DNA of 64,000 nucleotides, taken from assembly GCF_016756495.1 (NCBI RefSeq), contig NZ_AP023243.1, positions 3,166,501 through 3,230,500 on the forward strand, read 5' to 3'. Numbering within the stretch: the first letter of the stretch is position 1; the number at the start of each line of letters is the position of its first letter. The notes under the pieces were generated by a model. That model was not told the origin of the DNA, made no database searches, and saw only the letters and a list, made by a program, of their open reading frames with translations. Origin of the DNA: Mesorhizobium sp. 113-3-3 (lineage in GTDB: Bacteria; Pseudomonadota; Alphaproteobacteria; Rhizobiales; Rhizobiaceae). Below, piece by piece: positions 26,515 to 35,732 of the stretch. The position numbers and the translations under genes were made by a program.

Positions 26515-27501
26515 ATGAGCGCGATTGGCCGGCTAAACCTCAAGAGCCTGAATCAGGAAGGCATTGTCTTTGCCATCGCGGTGGTGCTGTTCGTTGCCGC
26601 GGCCATAGGCCTGCCGGGCTTCATCGACCCCAACAACCTCGTCGCCATCGTCAGATCGGTCTCGGTGCTGGGCATATTGGCGCTCGGCATGGCGGTCGTC
26701 ATCATCGGCCGCGGCATCGACCTGTCAGCGGTGGCGATCATGGCGATGTCAGTCGCCTGGTACCTGCAACTGCTCAACACCGGCACTTCGGACGGGCTGG
26801 CCTTCGCCTATGTGCTGGCCGGCGTGCTCGCCATCGGCCTGCTCAACGGCTTTCTCGTCGCCTATGCCGACGTGCCGGCGATCTTCGTGACGCTGGCGAC
26901 CGGCTCCTTCGTCTTCGGCTATGTGCGCTCGCAACTGATCACGCAGGATGCGGTGCCGGTGCCGCAGGGCCATTGGGTCGAACTGCTCGGCGGCCTGCGC
27001 TTCCTCGACATCCCGATCGAGGTGTTCGTCTTCGCCGGCCTTGCCTTCCTGTTCTTCCTGTTCCTGCGCTACACCAAATGGGGCCGCTACATCTATTTCG
27101 CCGGCGACAATCCGGTCGCCGCCCGCAACATCGGCATTCCGGTGCGGCCGATGCTGGTGCTGCGCTATGTGCTCTCGGCTTTCGTGGCATTGATCGCCGG
27201 CCTGCTGACGGCGGCCAGCCTGCACTCGATCAACACCCGCATCGTCAATTCGACGCTGCTCTACGACATCGTGCTGGTGGCGGTGATCGGCGGCATCGGC
27301 CTGTCGGGCGGGCGGGGCGGGGTGCGCAACGTGCTGGTGGGGGCGGCGCTGATCGGCATCCTGCTCAACGCCATGACCATCATCGACATTCCACTGCTTT
27401 ACCAGAACCTGATCAAGGCGGCGATCCTGCTGGGCGCCATCATCGTCGACGGCATCATCAACCCGCGCGACGAGCAGACCGCGCAGCAGGGCGACATTTA
27501 G
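26515..27501 (+). CDS. Ribose-type sugar ABC transporter permease (RbsC-like)
   Basis: 328 residues, eight to ten membrane segments, with the RbsC-family motifs GIDLSAVAIMAMSV, LATGSFVFGYVRS and IGGIGLSGGRGGVRNVLVGAALIGILLNAM. First gene of an importer operon reaching to 33348. The operon has a second permease (28689), so the channel is probably a heterodimer. Confidence 0.88.
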   Translation: MSAIGRLNLKSLNQEGIVFAIAVVLFVAAAIGLPGFIDPNNLVAIVRSVSVLGILALGMAVVIIGRGIDLSAVAIMAMSVAWYLQLLNTGTSDGLAFAYVLAGVLAIGLLNGFLVAYADVPAIFVTLATGSFVFGYVRSQLITQDAVPVPQGHWVELLGGLRFLDIPIEVFVFAGLAFLFFLFLRYTKWGRYIYFAGDNPVAARNIGIPVRPMLVLRYVLSAFVALIAGLLTAASLHSINTRIVNSTLLYDIVLVAVIGGIGLSGGRGGVRNVLVGAALIGILLNAMTIIDIPLLYQNLIKAAILLGAIIVDGIINPRDEQTAQQGDI

Positions 27502-27502
27502 G

Positions 27503-27524
27503 GCAGATGGGCTAGCCCATCTGC
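27503..27524 (+). other. Perfect 22-base palindrome after the permease gene
   Basis: Two 11-base arms (27503-27513, 27514-27524) are perfectly complementary, starting one base after the stop codon. As RNA it forms a stem with a minimal loop, probably setting the 3' end or stability of the upstream message. Confidence 0.55.
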
Positions 27525-27587
27525 TCGGGGTACCCGGCCCGATCGCGACGATCGGCCGGCAATGAAAACCGAACCAGAGGACGTGAC

Positions 27588-28613
27588 ATGAAACTGATCA
27601 GAACTCTCATGGCCGCCGCAACGGCGCTCGCCGTTACCGCCTTCGTGGCGCCGACCTTCGCCGCCGACGATCCGGGCCCGGCGGCTTATGCGCAGGCGCT
27701 GAAGGGCAAGCGCGTCATGCTGGTGCCGCTGGCCATGGGCTTCGACCTGGCGCAGGGTTGGGCGCACTATTTGAAGAAGGAGGTCGAAGCCTGGGGCGGC
27801 ACGTTCGAAACGCGCGATCCGAACTGGGTGGTCGATGCCGGCGCGCAGGCGATCACCGACGCCATTTCCTCCGACACCAGGCCCGACGTGCTGATCATCC
27901 ACGCACCGGACCTCAACTCCTATTCCAAGCTGATGAAGAAGGCACAGGCGGCCGGCACTTACGTGCTCCTGGTCGACAATCCCGCCAACTTCCCGGCCGA
28001 TGCCTTTGTCGGCAGCGACTGGGACCGGCTCGGCCAGCTCGAAGCCGAAGCGGCGATCAAGGGCTGCGGCGAAAACTCGTCGAAGAAGATCGGTTTGGTG
28101 CAGGGCGACCAGGCGAACTCCTCCAGCCTCTATCAATATGCCGGCATCATGAAGGTGCTGGACAAGCATCCCGACTTCAAGGTCGTGGCCAAGCCCGACT
28201 CCAACTGGGACGCGACGACCTCGCGCAATGTGACAACGACCATGCTGCAGCAGAACCCGGACATCTGCTCGATCATCGATTTCTGGGATGGTGACGCCAC
28301 CGGCGCATCGGCCGCGATCCGCGACGCCAAGCTCGACGGCAAGGTGTTCCTGGTCACCACCGGCGGCGGCGAAAAGGCGGCCGATTGCGACAAGCTGAAC
28401 GACGGCACCTATGGCGCCGTGGTGATGACCGATCTCGCCCGCCAGTCGGGCGACATGAACGCCATCATCAAGTTCCTGCTGCAGAGCGGCCAGCCGGCCG
28501 GCACCTCGCACACCTACATCTACACGCTGGAGAAGGCGACGACCAAGGCCGACCTCAAGCCCGACAGCTGCTGGGATTTGAAGGCGCTGCAGGCCGAAGC
28601 GGCGGCGAAGTAA
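27588..28613 (+). CDS. Sugar-type ABC transporter periplasmic binding protein
   Basis: 341 residues with signal peptide MKLIRTLMAAATALAVTAF ending in TFAADD. The mature part has the RbsB-like (Peripla_BP_4) layout: RVMLVPLAMGFDLAQGWAHYLKKEV, DVLIIHAPDLNSYSKLMKKAQAAGTYVLLVDN and IIDFWDGDATGASAAIRDA. Two cysteine pairs (GCGEN, DICS, ADCD, DSCW) may give disulphides. Ligand unknown; a sugar, cyclitol or lactone-forming sugar acid fits the propeller enzymes next to it. Confidence 0.85.
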   Translation: MKLIRTLMAAATALAVTAFVAPTFAADDPGPAAYAQALKGKRVMLVPLAMGFDLAQGWAHYLKKEVEAWGGTFETRDPNWVVDAGAQAITDAISSDTRPDVLIIHAPDLNSYSKLMKKAQAAGTYVLLVDNPANFPADAFVGSDWDRLGQLEAEAAIKGCGENSSKKIGLVQGDQANSSSLYQYAGIMKVLDKHPDFKVVAKPDSNWDATTSRNVTTTMLQQNPDICSIIDFWDGDATGASAAIRDAKLDGKVFLVTTGGGEKAADCDKLNDGTYGAVVMTDLARQSGDMNAIIKFLLQSGQPAGTSHTYIYTLEKATTKADLKPDSCWDLKALQAEAAAK

Positions 28614-28637
28614 GCCACGCCGTCGAATGGACCCCGC

Positions 28638-28670
28638 GAGGTGGCCGGATCAGTCCGGCCACCTCTTTCT
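28638..28670 (+). terminator. Hairpin with T-rich tail after the binding-protein gene
   Basis: GAGGTGGCCGGA pairs with TCCGGCCACCTC around TCAG and is followed by TTTCT. It sits only 18 bases before the next start codon, so it probably acts as a partial terminator that keeps the binding protein more abundant than the membrane parts. Confidence 0.6.
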
Positions 28671-28688
28671 CTTGAGCAACGGCAGCCA

Positions 28689-30812
28689 ATGTCCCTTCGT
28701 GAACGCCTCCAGTCCTGGCGCTACAATCTCGTGCCCGACCACCTGGTCGGCGAGATCCTGACCAAACGCTGGACCGACAACGCCATTCCGTTCCTGGCGC
28801 TGGTGGTGACGTTGGCGACTTTCGGCTCGATCATTCCGGGCTTCTTCAAGCTGAGCTCGCTGCAGGAATCGACCCGCCAGCTCGGCGAGTTCTCGATGGT
28901 GGTCACCGGCATGACGGTGGTGATGCTGGGCGGCGGCATCGATCTCTCCGTCGGTTCGATCTTCGCGCTGTCCTGTTTCTCGGCCGTCTATGTCTTCTTC
29001 ATCCTCGAACAGTCGATCTGGCTGGCGATGGCCGCCTCGCTCGCCACCGGCCTGGTCTTCGGCGCCATCAACGGCTATCTCGTCGGCTACCTCAGGCTGC
29101 GCGCCTTTCTCACCACGTTGGTCACTTTCATTTTCGGCCGGGCGCTGTTCGATATCCTCGTCACCACCTACGCCGCCGACGTGCAGCTTTCGACCGCCAC
29201 TTCGGATGTGCTGGATTTCATCGGCGACAGCACTTTCTGGGGCCTGTCGGTCTCGGTGTGGCTGGCGATCATCCTTGCCATCGTCACCCATATCGCGCTG
29301 ACGCGCTCGCGGCCCGGATGGCATGTGCTGGCGGTCGGCGGCTCCCGGCGCTCGGCGCACAATGCCGGCGCCCGCGTGCGCCGCACCGTGTTCATGACCT
29401 ATGTCTTTTCCGGTTTCTGCGCCTCGATCGGCGGCTTCCTCATCGCCTGCCGGCTGAGCGGGGCAGGGCCGGGCACGGGCCTCAACCTCGAAATCATGGC
29501 GCTGACGGCGGCGGTGGTCGGCGGCGTCAGCCTCGGCGGCGGGCGCGGCTCGGCGATCAAGGGGCTGATGGGCGCCATCATCGTCTTGACCATGACCAAC
29601 GGCCTGATCCGGCTGGGTTACGGCACCGGCACCAACCAGATGGTGCTCGGCATCATGCTGGCGGTGGCGGTTACCATCGACATCCGCTGGCTGAAGAACC
29701 GCCACAAGGTGCTCAACGAAGTCTATGTCGCGCCGGTCTACCTCAGGATGGGCGAGACGCAGTCGGCGGTGCCGGGCTCCGGCACATCATACGAACTCGA
29801 CAACCGTCTGTCGGCGGCCGACCATATCGGGCTCGGCGAGCTGGAAGGGCCGGAGGATGTCATCCTCGACCGCGACGACCACCTCTATTGCGGCACCCGC
29901 CATGGCGAGATCGTGCGCTTCTTCGCGCCGGACTATGTGAAGTCGGAAGTGTTCGCCCATATTGGTGGCTTTCCGCTGGGGCTGGCCTTCGATAAGTCAG
30001 GCAATCTCATCAGCTGCGTCGGCGCCATGGGGCTATATTCCGTCTCGCCGGATCGGGAGGTAAAACGCCTCTCGGCCGAGACGGCGCGATCCTGGACCTC
30101 GATCGTCGACGATGCGCGGCTGCGCGATCCCAATGATTGCGACATCGCTCCGGATGGCCGCATCTATTTCACCGACTCGACCAAGCGCTATGACGCGCAT
30201 GACTGGGCGCTGGACTCGATCGAGAACCGCGCCACCGGCCGGCTGCTGGTCTATGATCCCAGGGATGGCTCGACGAAGACGCTGCTCGACGGCTACCGCT
30301 ACACGAATGGCGTGTGCATGGCGCATGACGGCAAGTCGTTGTTCTTCGCCGAAAGCTGGGCCTGCCGCGTGCATCGCTACTGGCTGGAAGGGCCGAAGGC
30401 CGGCACCGCCGAATGCGTTATCCGCGACATGCCGGGCTATCCCGACAACATCAACCGCGCTTCCGACGGCAATTACTGGATGGCCTGGCTCGGCATGCGC
30501 ACGCCGAGCTTCGATCTCTCGCTGCGCCATCCCGACATGCGCAAGCGCATGACCCGCCGGCTGCCGCAGGACGAATGGCTGTTTCCCAACATCAACACCG
30601 GCGGCGTGGTGAAATTCGACGAGACAGGCGGCATCGTCGAGGCGATGGGTGACCTCTCTGGCGATGCGCACCCGATGGTCACCTCCATGCGCGAGCACAA
30701 GGGCTATCTCTTCGTCGGCGGCATCCTCAACAACCGCATCGGCCGCTACAAGATTTCTGGCGCCGACCCGAACTGGACCAGCCCTGCTTCCTATTGGGGA
30801 GCAAAGCCATGA
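28689..30812 (+). CDS. Fusion: ribose-type ABC permease plus strictosidine-synthase-like beta-propeller
   Basis: 707 residues in one uninterrupted frame. Residues about 1-350 are an RbsC-like permease (GGGIDLSVGSIFALS, VVGGVSLGGGRGSAIKGLMGAIIVL). After LKNRHKVLNEVYVAP, residues about 385-700 form an SMP-30/strictosidine-synthase-like propeller: LEGPEDVILDRDDHLYCGTR, IYFTDSTKRYDAHDW, NGVCMAHDGKSLFFAESWACRVHRYWL and GYPDNINRASDGNYWMAW. Propellers of this type are metal-dependent lactonases or esterases. The fusion would place a hydrolase on the cytoplasmic side of the channel. The stop overlaps the next ATG. Confidence 0.88.
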   Translation: MSLRERLQSWRYNLVPDHLVGEILTKRWTDNAIPFLALVVTLATFGSIIPGFFKLSSLQESTRQLGEFSMVVTGMTVVMLGGGIDLSVGSIFALSCFSAVYVFFILEQSIWLAMAASLATGLVFGAINGYLVGYLRLRAFLTTLVTFIFGRALFDILVTTYAADVQLSTATSDVLDFIGDSTFWGLSVSVWLAIILAIVTHIALTRSRPGWHVLAVGGSRRSAHNAGARVRRTVFMTYVFSGFCASIGGFLIACRLSGAGPGTGLNLEIMALTAAVVGGVSLGGGRGSAIKGLMGAIIVLTMTNGLIRLGYGTGTNQMVLGIMLAVAVTIDIRWLKNRHKVLNEVYVAPVYLRMGETQSAVPGSGTSYELDNRLSAADHIGLGELEGPEDVILDRDDHLYCGTRHGEIVRFFAPDYVKSEVFAHIGGFPLGLAFDKSGNLISCVGAMGLYSVSPDREVKRLSAETARSWTSIVDDARLRDPNDCDIAPDGRIYFTDSTKRYDAHDWALDSIENRATGRLLVYDPRDGSTKTLLDGYRYTNGVCMAHDGKSLFFAESWACRVHRYWLEGPKAGTAECVIRDMPGYPDNINRASDGNYWMAWLGMRTPSFDLSLRHPDMRKRMTRRLPQDEWLFPNINTGGVVKFDETGGIVEAMGDLSGDAHPMVTSMREHKGYLFVGGILNNRIGRYKISGADPNWTSPASYWGAKP

Positions 30813-31852
30813 TCCTCGATCCGATCCTGGACATGTTTCGCGGCAAGGCGGTGACCATCCCGCCACTCGACGGCGCTTTCCGGCCCAACACCCGGCTGGA
30901 CGACGCGCCGGCCTTTGCAGAACTGATCGAGCCGGACAATCTGCTGGTTTTCGGTGACCGGCTGCTCACCACCAGCGGCAACGCCGTCTATTCGCTCGCT
31001 GCGGGAAGCGAACCCAAGGTGATCGAGACCTTTCCGTCGCCGATCGCGGCGCTGGCCCTGTCGCCATCGGGCGAGCTGACGGTGGCGCTGGAAAGCGGCA
31101 AGATGCTGATATCAGGCAAGGAGGTTTCGCTGCCGGCTGATGTCGGCTGCATCACCGCGCTCTCCTACGCCGAGGACGGCACGCTGTGGCTGGCCAACGG
31201 GTCGGCCGAGCATGCGCCGTCGCAATGGGCTGCCGATCTGATGAAGAAGGGCGCGTCCGGTTCGCTTTGGAAGCGGGACCCAGCAGGCGGCGAATTCCGC
31301 AAGATGGCCGGCGATCTCGCTTTTCCCTATGGGCTTCACCCCGTCGGTAGGGATGTGCTGGTCAGCGAAAGCTGGCGCCATCAGCTCATCCGTTTCGACG
31401 GTGCGACCGGCAGCCGCTCGACGGTGCTGACGCATCTGCCCGGCTATCCCGCGCGGCTTGCGCCTTCTGGCGATGGTGGCGCCTGGCTGGCCTTGTTCGC
31501 GCCGCGCAACCGGCTGATCGAATTCGTGCTGCAGGAAACGCACTACCGCCAGGACATGATCGACCAGGTGCCGCCGGCCTACTGGATCGCGCCGGCGCTG
31601 GCCTCCAACCGCAGTTACCTCGAGCCGCTGCAATGCGGCGGCATCCGCACCATGGGCATCCACAAGCCATGGTCGCCGAGCCGCTCCTATGGGCTGGTGG
31701 TCAGGCTCGACGCAAAGATGCAGCCGCAATTCAGCCTGCACAGCCGCGCCAACGGCACACGCCATGGCATTTGCAGCGTCGTCGAAAAGGACGGCCGGCT
31801 GTTCATCGCTTCCAAAGGCGGCGACTGCGTGCTCGACGCGGGAGGTTTTTGA
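30809..31852 (+). CDS. Second SMP-30/strictosidine-synthase-like beta-propeller protein
   Basis: 347 residues, soluble, no signal peptide. Repeated propeller blades are visible (IAALALSPSGELTVALESG, ITALSYAEDGTLWLANG, LAFPYGLHPVGRDVLVSESWRHQLIRFDG, RLAPSGDGGAWLALFAP). It resembles the propeller half of the preceding fusion but is more divergent. Overlaps both neighbours by ATGA-type junctions, so it is fully coupled to the transporter. Predicted cytoplasmic lactonase or related hydrolase; substrate unknown. Confidence 0.8.
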   Translation: MILDPILDMFRGKAVTIPPLDGAFRPNTRLDDAPAFAELIEPDNLLVFGDRLLTTSGNAVYSLAAGSEPKVIETFPSPIAALALSPSGELTVALESGKMLISGKEVSLPADVGCITALSYAEDGTLWLANGSAEHAPSQWAADLMKKGASGSLWKRDPAGGEFRKMAGDLAFPYGLHPVGRDVLVSESWRHQLIRFDGATGSRSTVLTHLPGYPARLAPSGDGGAWLALFAPRNRLIEFVLQETHYRQDMIDQVPPAYWIAPALASNRSYLEPLQCGGIRTMGIHKPWSPSRSYGLVVRLDAKMQPQFSLHSRANGTRHGICSVVEKDGRLFIASKGGDCVLDAGGF

Positions 31853-33348
31853 TGGAACCGATCGTCCGGCTCGAAAACGTCACCAAAAACTATCGCGGCG
31901 TGCCCGCGGTCAAGAATGTCAGCTTCGACCTGCGCAAGGGCGAGATCCACGCGCTGCTCGGCGAGAACGGCGCCGGCAAATCGACCTTGACCAAGATCAT
32001 CGCCGGGGTGGTCGACGCGACGTCGGGCAAGATGTTCCATAGGGGACGCGAGATCGCCTATGCCTCGCCGCATGCGGCGCTCGAAGCCGGCATCGCCATG
32101 GTGTTCCAGGAGACCAGCCTGGTGCCGTCGATGACGGTGGCGCAGAACCTCTATCTCGGTACTGAAAAATTCCTCAACCGGCTGCGCGGCACGTATATTT
32201 CAGCACAGCAATTCCTGCAGTCGCTGAATTTTCCGGTCGATCCCAACGCCATGGTGGCGACGCTGGGCGCAGCCAAGCGGCAGATGGTGGAGATCGCGCG
32301 CGCGGTGCACCACAATGCCGAGATCATCATTTTCGACGAGCCGACGGCGACGCTGACGCCTGAGGAAAAGCGCCACTTCTTCGCGCTGATCCGCAGGCTG
32401 AAGGCGAGTGGCGTCTCCATCGTCTTCATCAGCCACGCGCTGGAAGAGGCGCTTGCCATCGCCGACCGCATTACCATCCTGCGCGACGGCGAGCTGGTGA
32501 TCACCGACGACACGTCGGCCTTCGACCGCGACAAGATCGTTGCCGCCATGGTCGGGCGTACGCTGTCCGGCCAGATCTACCGCCAGCGTGACGAGGCGAA
32601 ATTGCGCAAGGCCGGCAAGAAGGTGCTGTCGGTGCAGGACATTTCGATGAGCAATGTCGTGCGCAACAATTCCTTCTCGATCTTCGAGGGCCAGATCACC
32701 GGTGTGTTCGGTCTCATCGGCTCCGGCCGCACCGAGACCTTCAAGATCGTGTCCGGCATCTACAAGCGCGATTTTTTGCGTGGCGGGGCGATCGAGCTCG
32801 ACGACAGGCCCGTACGCTATCTCGTGCCGAGCGAGGCGGTGGCCGACGGCATCGTCTACGTCACCGAGGATCGCAAGAGCGAAGGCATTTTCGAGACGAT
32901 GGGCATTGCCGAGAACCTGTTCGGCGGGTTGCTCGCCGCGGGCCGCGAAAAGGCCTGGGTGATCAACCAGCAGGAGATGCGGCAACTGTCGGCCGAATGG
33001 ACGAAGACGCTGAACATCAAGGCGATCAACGACAATGCCCGCGTGGTCGAGCTTTCCGGCGGCAACCAGCAGAAGGTGGTGATCGGCAAGGGGCTGGTGC
33101 AGCAGCCGCGCATCGTCATCTTCGACGAGCCGACACGCGGCGTCGATGTCGGCGCCATCGCGGAAATCCACCAGATCATCAACCGCCTGGCCGACGAGGG
33201 ATTGGCTGTCGTGGTTATCTCGTCCTACCTGCCGGAGATCATGAACCTGTCGGACCGGATTCTGGTGTGCCGGCAAGGGCGTATCGTGGAAGAGTTTTCG
33301 CCGGCGGAGGCTACGGAGGAGAAGATCATGTACGCGGCGGTGCATTGA
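31852..33348 (+). CDS. Sugar ABC transporter ATP-binding protein with two ABC domains (RbsA-like)
   Basis: 498 residues. Domain 1: Walker A GENGAGKSTLTKI, Walker B IIIFDEPTATLTPEE. Domain 2: degenerate Walker A FGLIGSGRTETFKI, signature LSGGNQQKVVIGKGL, Walker B IVIFDEPTRGVDVG. This pattern is standard for ribose-type importers. Last gene of the operon; the ATG shares one base with the preceding stop. GGGAGGTTTTTG is the ribosome binding site. Confidence 0.9.
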   Translation: MEPIVRLENVTKNYRGVPAVKNVSFDLRKGEIHALLGENGAGKSTLTKIIAGVVDATSGKMFHRGREIAYASPHAALEAGIAMVFQETSLVPSMTVAQNLYLGTEKFLNRLRGTYISAQQFLQSLNFPVDPNAMVATLGAAKRQMVEIARAVHHNAEIIIFDEPTATLTPEEKRHFFALIRRLKASGVSIVFISHALEEALAIADRITILRDGELVITDDTSAFDRDKIVAAMVGRTLSGQIYRQRDEAKLRKAGKKVLSVQDISMSNVVRNNSFSIFEGQITGVFGLIGSGRTETFKIVSGIYKRDFLRGGAIELDDRPVRYLVPSEAVADGIVYVTEDRKSEGIFETMGIAENLFGGLLAAGREKAWVINQQEMRQLSAEWTKTLNIKAINDNARVVELSGGNQQKVVIGKGLVQQPRIVIFDEPTRGVDVGAIAEIHQIINRLADEGLAVVVISSYLPEIMNLSDRILVCRQGRIVEEFSPAEATEEKIMYAAVH

Positions 33349-33406
33349 GGTGGCGGCCGATGCTTGGCGGTGCGTATACGTTGGTAATTGGCGAAGACCT
33401 CAACCT

Positions 33407-33595
33407 CTTCGTCATCCACGGGCGGAGCAAGGAGCGAAGCGACGCGGCGCAGACCCGAGGATCCATGCCGGGACTCGGATGTGCCGCCACGGTGCAGAAT
33501 TTCACTCCGCTGCACGCTTTGATAGGCGTCACGGAATGGATCCTAGGGTCTCCGCGACGGCGCTTCGCGCCTGCTTCGCCCTAGGATGACGAAGC
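33407..33595. repeat. RIME-like intergenic inverted repeat, about 190 bases
   Basis: The left arm (33407-33476) and right arm (33527-33595) are imperfect inverted copies of about 70 bases each. Both start with CTTCGTCATCC when read inward and contain GAGCAAGGAGCGAAGC or GAAGCAGGCGCGAAGC, then GGATCCAT. This arrangement resembles the mosaic intergenic elements (RIME) of rhizobia. The whole gap 33349-33725 holds no gene; the element follows the ABC operon and may end its transcription. Confidence 0.65.
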
Positions 33596-33725
33596 TGAGA
33601 GGGCTCGGCTAACCATCAACGTTCTGCGCCGCCCCGCGCTAGAAACTGAATCAGTCAAACTGGTTAGCCGTGATTGCTCAAGGCCTGATTCAATTCGCAC
33701 TACGACTCAATGAAGGAAAAACGCC

Positions 33726-34133
33726 ATGGCCACCACAAAGCTCCTCAGCGATGCCGAGGTCGAACAAATCCCGGCGGTCAAGGCGGTGTTCGACGACATC
33801 AGGGCGACGCGCAAATCGGATTTCGTCAACAATTTCTGGCGCGGGCTGGCCAATGATCCGGTGTCGCTGAAGCGGGTGTGGGAACAGCTGAAAGCGGTGA
33901 TGGTCGCGGACAGCGCCATCGATCCGCTGACCAAGGAAATGATCTACATCGCGGTGTCGACGGCCAATGGCTGCTCCTACTGCGTCCACTCGCATACGGC
34001 AGCGGCGCGGGCCAAGGGCATGACCGACGCGCAGCATGGCGAGCTGGTGTCGATCATCGGGCTGGCGGGACAGACCAACCATCTGGTGACGGCGATGCAG
34101 ATTCCGGTCGATCCCCAGTTCGAGCTGAAATAG
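33726..34133 (+). CDS. Carboxymuconolactone decarboxylase/AhpD-fold protein
   Basis: 135 residues. The family motif is KEMIYIAVSTANGCSYCVHSHTAAARAKG, with the redox Cys-x2-Cys and following His of AhpD-like proteins. Such proteins act as alkylhydroperoxidase partners or decarboxylases; CxxC points to the redox role. GAAGGAAAAACGCC precedes the ATG. It stands just before a GNAT gene with 28 bases between. Confidence 0.85.
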   Translation: MATTKLLSDAEVEQIPAVKAVFDDIRATRKSDFVNNFWRGLANDPVSLKRVWEQLKAVMVADSAIDPLTKEMIYIAVSTANGCSYCVHSHTAAARAKGMTDAQHGELVSIIGLAGQTNHLVTAMQIPVDPQFELK

Positions 34134-34161
34134 AGGCTGCTGCCCCAGATCCGGAATTTTC

Positions 34162-34692
34162 ATGGACAAGACGACCAGATTTCCAATTTCGCTTCCCGGC
34201 TACGAGATTGAAGGGCTGGTCGGAAACGATGCCCCCCGGTTGGCGCCGCTATACCAGGCCTGCTCGGATTATGCCGTGCTGGAGCGAGGCGAGCCGCCCA
34301 ATGCCGACAGTGCGAGGGAGGAATTCGAAAGCTTTCCGCCCAACCGGACGGATGCCGACAAATTCGTATTCGGATTAAAAGCCGCCAATGGCGAATTTGT
34401 CGGCTTGCTGGCTTGCGACCGCGACTATCCGCAAGCCGGGTGTTGGTGGATTGCGTTGCTCATGATCGATCAAACCCTTCGCGGTCAAGGGTTGGGACGG
34501 GCCATCTGCGACGCCTTTTTCAGGTGGCTGAAATCCCGGCAGGTCACCCGCGTGGAGCTTGGCGTGCTCATGGAAAATGAGCCGGCGCTTCGATTTTGGC
34601 GGGGGCAAGGTTTTGGCCCGGTACGAACGGCGGGGCCGGTCAGCATCGGCTCCAAGCGGCATATGGTCGAGGTTTTAGGCCGACCGTTGTGA
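34162..34692 (+). CDS. GNAT-family N-acetyltransferase
   Basis: 176 residues. The acetyl-CoA-binding strand-turn-helix is visible as WWIALLMIDQTLRGQGLGRAICDAFFRWL, followed by TRVELGVLMENEPALRFWRGQGF. The substrate is not predictable. It may be cotranscribed with the gene before it. Confidence 0.85.
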   Translation: MDKTTRFPISLPGYEIEGLVGNDAPRLAPLYQACSDYAVLERGEPPNADSAREEFESFPPNRTDADKFVFGLKAANGEFVGLLACDRDYPQAGCWWIALLMIDQTLRGQGLGRAICDAFFRWLKSRQVTRVELGVLMENEPALRFWRGQGFGPVRTAGPVSIGSKRHMVEVLGRPL

Positions 34693-34895
34693 ACAAGTCG
34701 GTCGCGCGCCTTGGAGGTCGCGACCCGTCCTGCACGTTTGCGTGTTTTGCGTATTGGCGCCCGCCGCTGACACGCTTGCCGGCGCCAGTCCACAGTTTGC
34801 CCAGCCGCTGTTAAGGAAGTGACATGGAACGGCACTAAGGAAGCCCCCATGCGATGCCGCTCGCCTGGGGGCGCGGCTCGCATGGTGGAGCCGGC

Positions 34896-35732
34896 ATGAG
34901 AATCGTTCAGATTACAGACACCCATTTCAGCCCGACCAAGGCGCATTTCAACGGCAATTGGCAGCCACTGGCCGCCTGGATCGCGCAGAGCGGCGCCGAC
35001 CTTGTCATTCACACCGGCGATCTCAGCGTCGACGGTGCCGACAAGGATGACGACATCACCTTCTGCATGGATCTGATGCGGGAAATCTGCACGCCGATGC
35101 TGCTGGTGCCGGGCAATCACGATGTCGGCCATCTCCCAGGCTCCCTGCAGCCGGTCAATGCCGCGCGCCTCGAGCGTTGGCGCCGGCTGGTTGGGCCGGA
35201 CTACTGGATGGAAGACGCCGGGAGCTGGCGCTTCATCGGGCTCGACAGCCTGCTGATGGGTTTTGACGATGCCGAGGACGAGACGCAGTTCGAATGGCTG
35301 CGCACCGGGCTGGAAAGCCGCGGCGGCCGGCGCGTCGCGCTCTTTGCCCACAAGCCGCTATTCGTCGATCAGCCCGGCGAGGGCGATACCGGCTACTGGA
35401 GCGTCAGGCCGGCGCAGCGCCAGCGCCTCTACGACCTGGTCGCCGCCCACGATGTCGCGCTGTTCGCCAGCGGCCATTTGCACCGGGCATGGCAAGGCCA
35501 GTACCAAAACACATCGCTGGTCTGGGGGCCGTCGGCGGCTTTCGTGGTCGGCGAGATGGAGCGCGACATGCCGGGCGAGCGGCTGCTTGGCGCCGTCATC
35601 CATGAATTCGGCGACGCTGTCGCCAGCGAGATCGTCGCCATTCCCGGCATGACCACCTACGTCCTCGATGATGTGGTGGCCGAGGTCTATCCGCACGAGG
35701 CGCACAAGGTTCGAAAGCGGGTCGCGTCATGA
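34896..35732 (+). CDS. Calcineurin-like phosphodiesterase of the Icc/GpdQ (class III) type
   Basis: 278 residues from the ATG at 34896. All metal-binding blocks are present: ITDTHFSP (D-x-H), VIHTGDLS (GD), LVPGNHD (GNHD), ALFAHKP (H) and FASGHLHRAW (GHxH). Relatives hydrolyse cyclic nucleotides or glycerophosphodiesters such as glycerophosphoethanolamine. It is coupled by ATGA to a Ugp-like importer, which favours glycerophosphodiester hydrolysis inside the cell. A start 14 codons upstream is possible but adds non-conserved residues. Confidence 0.85.
   Translation: MRIVQITDTHFSPTKAHFNGNWQPLAAWIAQSGADLVIHTGDLSVDGADKDDDITFCMDLMREICTPMLLVPGNHDVGHLPGSLQPVNAARLERWRRLVGPDYWMEDAGSWRFIGLDSLLMGFDDAEDETQFEWLRTGLESRGGRRVALFAHKPLFVDQPGEGDTGYWSVRPAQRQRLYDLVAAHDVALFASGHLHRAWQGQYQNTSLVWGPSAAFVVGEMERDMPGERLLGAVIHEFGDAVASEIVAIPGMTTYVLDDVVAEVYPHEAHKVRKRVAS

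Noticed and set aside
28650..29705. 351-codon minus-strand frame opposite the permease fusion
   Set aside because: Charged, His/Asp/Arg-rich antisense shadow with no ribosome binding site; the + strand shows clear permease motifs.
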